From an uncultured Anaerolineae bacterium (GTDB taxonomy: Bacteria > Chloroflexota > Anaerolineae > Aggregatilineales > Phototrophicaceae): 64,000 nucleotides of DNA. Below the pieces are notes generated by a model that saw only the letters and a list, made by a program, of their open reading frames with translations, was not told the DNA's origin and made no database searches. The DNA lies in contig CAKQCB010000001.1 in NCBI GenBank assembly GCA_934216615.1, positions 1-64,000 of the forward strand. Direction: 5' to 3'. The translations under genes were made by a program, and so were the position numbers. This document shows, piece after piece, positions 61,501-64,000 of this stretch (within the stretch, counting starts at the first letter, position 1; every line of letters starts with the position of its first letter).

Positions 61501-61897
61501 TGACATTATCGCTCACCCAATGGGTAGTAGGGCTGTAGAAAAAGCGCACAGTGGTATCTTCTTCAAGGACGAGAGCGATATTGCCCCCATCTTGAGCGGC
61601 GTTGAGTCCATAATTCACAGTCCATGAGCCGTCGAGCGCGACTTTGTACTCATATTCGCCTGCAGGAAGGTCAAATTCTGCTGACCATAAATCATGTTCT
61701 TCGTTGTAATTCAACGCGGTGACTTCACATTCAGGTTGCCAATCCCCTTCACAACCTAACACACTTTGGATCGTCCCTGCAATCACAACCAGATCAGGTT
61801 GGGCATCCCCGTCATTTTGAGCGGTTGTACCATAACTTGACCCGAAGATGCTGATGAGCATCACGAGCCATATTCGGAAAACGTTTTTGTGTGACAT
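58529..61897 (-). CDS. pulA: Secreted type I pullulanase with N-terminal X25-like repeats
   Basis: The protein has 1122 residues with a signal peptide (IWLVMLISIFGSSYGTTAQ). Two tandem X25-type modules occupy ~residues 33-125 and ~135-225 (LGCEGDWQPECEVTALNY, IGCAEDWAPWCLRTLL; GSWTVNYGLNAAQ, TWSLNYGDNGAQ). A CBM48/N-domain and the GH13_14 barrel follow: YELHVRDFSI (~499), VDGFRFDLMGHH (nucleophile ~710), YIYGEGWDFGE (acid/base ~750) and SAHDNETLFD (~880). A C-terminal beta-domain closes the protein. It cleaves alpha-1,6 links in pullulan or amylopectin and so complements the GH13 enzyme at 33 kb. It is divergent from the SIS gene. Confidence 0.93.
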   Translation of the reverse strand: MSHKNVFRIWLVMLISIFGSSYGTTAQNDGDAQPDLVVIAGTIQSVLGCEGDWQPECEVTALNYNEEHDLWSAEFDLPAGEYEYKVALDGSWTVNYGLNAAQDGGNIALVLEEDTTVRFFYSPTTHWVSDNVNSILANVPGSYQSEIGCAEDWAPWCLRTLLQDPDGDGIYTYTTTAIPEGFYEAKVAFNETWSLNYGDNGAQNGPNIGFSVPENDSETVFSFDTATNIMTITVGGESGPATGSLFTSRGLWLTRDTLAWNIGRVPGAVYRLHYSPTAELDLTAEGIEGGESIILEYDRSGFSEELLTQHPYLSDYFALKISEGDLALVPDILLGQTALSVHFNNDTVLGDATGVQAAVVLDDLYANDDPLGVTWENDIPTISVWAPTAQNVRFHLFADAEETSEATLFDMTRNDETGNWSITGEADWRNHYYLYEVTVYAPTERAIVTNLVTDPYSFSLSMNSTRSQIVDLSDPSLMPDGWLETLKPELDAPEDIVIYELHVRDFSIQDESVSALNRGTFMAFTETESNGMQHLQALANAGLTHIHLLPVFDIASINENADERQEADRDVLLALPSDSEEQQALIDAVRSVDGFNWGYDPYHYTTPEGSYATNPTGIQRIIEFRAMVQALNQAGLRVVMDVVYNHTSDAGQSSRSVLDRIVPGYYHRLNSEGRIETSTCCQNTASEHVMMERLLIDSVLTWATAYRVDGFRFDLMGHHMLENMVALREAVDNLTVETDGVDGQAIYIYGEGWDFGEVLGNARGVNAAIGNMAGTGIGTFSDRLRDGVRGGTPFSGIQEQGFINGLFTNPNDAETRDADTQLADLLHSTDWIRIGLAGNLANYPLIDSTGASVIGAQVDYNNQPAGYTADPQENIVYVSAHDNETLFDVIQVKSPLLTSIDDRVRMQNLGLSIVAFSQGVPFFHAGDDILRSKSLDRNSYDSGDWYNAIDWTYQSNNWGRGLPPAWDNQDNWEIQQPLLANPDLVVTNAQITRAMEHFREILQIRSSSLLFRLRTEQDVIDRVVFYNTGTEQTPGLIVMSLSDLVGEDLDPNYDRIMVIFNVTTETVSTRVEDAVGQAFELHPVFANSTDAVVTTSSVDAATGTFTVPALTSAVFVVPQNAS

Positions 61898-62075
61898 AAA
61901 AGTTCCCTGAAAAATTTATTTAGAAGTGTATTACAGCCATTATTTTAGCTTGCGTGTTACGATGTAGCTATCTTTGGGTAAACATCGCTAGAAAAAACGG
62001 GATAAGCTACAATCTGAAGCTGAATAAAAACAGCAAAATGGCATCATTTTTTGTGCCATTAGGAGAAAAGTCGAT

Positions 62076-63119
62076 ATGTCGGGCACGATTTTACAAAGTG
62101 AAATTTACGAACAACCGCAGATATTTCACACCTTGATTGAAAAAGAATCTGAGAATATTCAGCGGATTGCGCAAGCAATTCGAGAAAGAAACCCACGATA
62201 TGTGCTGTGGGTTGCACGCGGTTCGTCCGACAATGCGGCTCGTTATGGGCAATATCTGTTTGCGACCATCAACGGGTTGGTGAGTAGTCTAGCGCTGCCA
62301 TCAGCTTATACCGTGTATGGGCAAACCCCTGACATGCGTGACGCATTGGTGATTTCAATCTCACAATCTGGCCAATCCCCCGACATCATCAAAGTGGTTG
62401 AAGTCGCAAAAGAGCAGGGCGCTTTTACCCTTGCCGTGACGAATAACCCCGACTCTCCTTTAGCGAAGGCGTCCGAATATACAATTCCACTTCATGCAGG
62501 GGTAGAGCAGAGTATTGCCGCGACCAAATCATATACTGCTTCTTTGTTAGCACTGGCGATGTTGAGCGCGGCGCTGGCACAAGATGAAGAAAAACTCGCG
62601 CAGATTAAGCGGGTTCCGCAGTGGGTTGAGGCAGTCACAGAACACGGTGAAGACGTGATTGCGGCGGCAAATCGTTATGCCTATATTCAGTACGCCGTGG
62701 TTTTAAGTCGTGGGTTTAATTATGCCACTGCCTTTGAAACCGCGCTAAAACTGAAAGAATTGACCTATATCATCGCTGAGCCTTATTCCAGCGCTGACTT
62801 TAAACATGGCCCTGTAGCTTTGATTGAACGTTCATTCCCCCTCTATGCGGTGATTCCTGAAGGGTTGGTTTCAGATGAACTGGTCGAGTTTATCGCTCAA
62901 CTGGCCGAACGTGGGGCGGAACTCATCGTCGTCAGCGCGGTCGATGAAGCGCTGGCGCATGCGCAAACACCGTTACGTATTCCTAGCGGGATTCCCGAAT
63001 GGTTATCCCCCTTAGTTGCCGTTGTGCCGGGACAACTGTTTGCGCTCGGCCTGACGATTGCCAAACGGTTTGACCCAGACCAACCGCGCGGTCTTCGCAA
63101 AGTGACGCTCACCGTCTAG
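62076..63119 (+). CDS. SIS-domain sugar isomerase / GlmS isomerase-like protein
   Basis: This 347-residue protein has two SIS domains as in the isomerase half of GlmS, without the glutaminase domain. Domain 1 (~35-170) has VLWVARGSSDNAARYGQYLF, LVISISQSGQSPDIIKVVEVAKEQGA and SIAATKSYTASLLALAML. Domain 2 (~200-335) has VVLSRGFNYATAFETALKLKELTYIIAEPYSSADFKHGPVALIE. Likely roles are a sugar-phosphate aminotransferase/deaminase or isomerase of amino sugars, using ammonia or an amine other than glutamine. AGGAG lies 12 bases before the ATG. The next gene starts 16 bases on. Confidence 0.87.
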   Translation: MSGTILQSEIYEQPQIFHTLIEKESENIQRIAQAIRERNPRYVLWVARGSSDNAARYGQYLFATINGLVSSLALPSAYTVYGQTPDMRDALVISISQSGQSPDIIKVVEVAKEQGAFTLAVTNNPDSPLAKASEYTIPLHAGVEQSIAATKSYTASLLALAMLSAALAQDEEKLAQIKRVPQWVEAVTEHGEDVIAAANRYAYIQYAVVLSRGFNYATAFETALKLKELTYIIAEPYSSADFKHGPVALIERSFPLYAVIPEGLVSDELVEFIAQLAERGAELIVVSAVDEALAHAQTPLRIPSGIPEWLSPLVAVVPGQLFALGLTIAKRFDPDQPRGLRKVTLTV

Positions 63120-63135
63120 AGATTGGAAGCAGGGG

Positions 63136-63534
63136 ATGCAAGAACGAAATGGGATTTTATATATTGACCATGTGATGCCCGTTTTGGCACATGCGCGCTG
63201 GCAAGATGTGGTTCAATATTACAAAGACTTGCTCGCCTCAACAGAGTTATCATTACAGGAACGCGCTCACATTGCCCGACGGTTGGAGTTCGCGCGCCTT
63301 TCGATGATAGAAACAGGATGTCAATTTACAGCTACTGCGATGCTTCGAGCAGAGGGGACATCGCAGTTGTTATTTCGTGGTCAGAATGAATATTTTCACG
63401 CGGTCACAAAATTCACGCCAACACGCATTATGCGATACTACTTTTTTCGTTTACGACGAAGCAAGGCTTTTATGCGACGGAATGCGATGAGGGGAATCAA
63501 TAGTGCTGATGGTCATCTTTTTAGCTTGAATTGA
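63136..63534 (+). CDS. Small basic protein of unknown function
   Basis: The 132-residue protein was not recognised. The N-terminal half is mixed helix (ARWQDVVQYYKDLLASTELSLQERAHIARRLEFARLSM). The C-terminal part is rich in Arg and aromatic residues (RIMRYYFFRLRRSKAFMRRNAMRG), suggesting nucleic-acid or membrane contact. There is no signal peptide or membrane segment. A GCAGGGG ribosome site precedes the ATG, and it follows the SIS gene closely, so it is probably co-transcribed with it. Confidence 0.6.
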   Translation: MQERNGILYIDHVMPVLAHARWQDVVQYYKDLLASTELSLQERAHIARRLEFARLSMIETGCQFTATAMLRAEGTSQLLFRGQNEYFHAVTKFTPTRIMRYYFFRLRRSKAFMRRNAMRGINSADGHLFSLN

Positions 63535-63635
63535 ACCTCGCGGATTATGTGAAAAGAAGCTAAACTAGGAAGAGTTTTGTTCGTTTAAAATAGCTATATC
63601 ATTGCTAAAAAAAAGAGATAGGTATAGATCACGAC

Positions 63636-64000
63636 ATGAAGTTTTGGAACGAGTTTTCCGGCCCGAATGCTGGTTATGTACTCGAACTTTACGAAAAGTA
63701 TCTTCAAGACCCTGCATCTATAGATGAGAAAACGCGCGCCATTTTCATGCGTTGGTCACCACCCATGACGGGTAGCGCTCGCGAAAATATCGACGAAACC
63801 GATATTTCTAAAGTTGTGGGTGGGGTGAATTATGCGGATGCAATTCGTGATTACGGTTTATTCGCTGCTCAACTTGACCCCTTAGGCTCCAACCCAACGG
63901 GGGACCCTTCTTTAAATGTGACGGCACACGGCATCACCGAAGATGATCTCAAGCATCTACCTGCCCATTTGATCGGCGGGCCGATTGCTCATACTTCGAC
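63636..64000 (+). CDS. sucA: 2-oxoglutarate dehydrogenase E1 component, N-terminal part (3' end outside window)
   Basis: From ATG 63636 the frame stays open to the window end (121 codons). It begins MKFWNEFSGPNAGYVLELYE, followed by the DPASIDEKTRAIFMRW segment; this is the N-terminal E2-docking/helical region of SucA/OdhA proteins (W..F.GPNAGY...LYE.Y..DP.S). The thiamine-diphosphate core lies downstream, outside the window. The enzyme decarboxylates 2-oxoglutarate in the TCA cycle. It is separated from the unknown gene by 101 bases. Confidence 0.85.
   Translation, partial: MKFWNEFSGPNAGYVLELYEKYLQDPASIDEKTRAIFMRWSPPMTGSARENIDETDISKVVGGVNYADAIRDYGLFAAQLDPLGSNPTGDPSLNVTAHGITEDDLKHLPAHLIGGPIAHTS

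Noticed and set aside
1..64000. CRISPR arrays, insertion sequences, tRNA or rRNA genes
   Set aside because: No regularly spaced direct repeats, transposase motifs, cloverleaf sequences or rRNA cores were recognised by eye; short elements could still be missed.

Overview
The window looks like chromosomal DNA of a mesophilic, GC-balanced bacterium, most likely Chloroflexota (Anaerolineae-like). This is inferred from gene content and was not computed. It combines large secreted beta-rich and glycoside hydrolase proteins, a 2-oxoglutarate dehydrogenase E1, MenA (menaquinone), duplicated HEAT-repeat proteins, TIR/STAND proteins and a long prokaryotic Argonaute. No lipopolysaccharide genes, rRNA, tRNA, CRISPR array, transposase or prophage genes were seen.

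Layout. 1-2.0 kb: 3' part of a secreted Ig-like/TolB-propeller protein. 2.1-6.3 kb (minus): a MinD/ParA-like ATPase, a divergent long Argonaute whose catalytic tetrad appears lost, and a sulfurtransferase. 6.4-10.1 kb: a beta-propeller protein and a GT39-like membrane glycosyltransferase. 10.1-14.3 kb: an Mn/Zn ABC importer whose two permeases both carry winged-helix-like tails, behind a perfect inverted repeat. 14.4-21.6 kb: a GAF protein, then a two-gene TIR cassette (TIR-NACHT-HEAT and TIR-FGE-like), closed by a strong terminator. 21.6-26.0 kb (minus): a MarR regulator and a TM287/288-type heterodimeric ABC exporter. 26.1-27.5 kb: a HEAT protein and an OsmC protein. 27.6-31.6 kb: a cobalamin riboswitch followed by btuFCD and a thioredoxin-like ferredoxin. 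31.7-37.3 kb (minus): cyclophilin, alpha-amylase, TypA and a degenerate SDR. 37.5-39.4 kb: a PfkB sugar kinase converging on an EamA exporter. 39.5-45.3 kb: a complete branched-chain amino-acid type ABC importer (livKHMGF). 45.3-49.6 kb: acyl-CoA dehydrogenase, RidA, ThuA, HisN-type phosphatase and MenA. 49.6-53.2 kb (minus): threonine degradation (SDR-type Tdh and Kbl) and an M20 amidohydrolase. 53.2-58.2 kb: sarcosine oxidase-like and class V aminotransferase genes, then an ABC-2 exporter. 58.5-61.9 kb (minus): pullulanase. 62.1-64.0 kb: a SIS-domain protein, an unknown small protein and the start of sucA.

How the genes fit together. Amino-acid and peptide scavenging is well represented (liv importer, threonine cleavage, M20 deacylase, sarcosine oxidase-like, acyl-CoA dehydrogenase, 2-oxoglutarate dehydrogenase). 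So is alpha-glucan use (secreted amylase and pullulanase). The organism appears to import cobalamin. The most unusual content is immune-like: an apparently inactive long Argonaute at 3.2-5.4 kb and, about 10 kb away, the TIR-NACHT-HEAT plus TIR-FGE pair. The pair has the architecture of an NLR-like sensor/effector conflict system with an extra TIR protein encoded 9 bp downstream.
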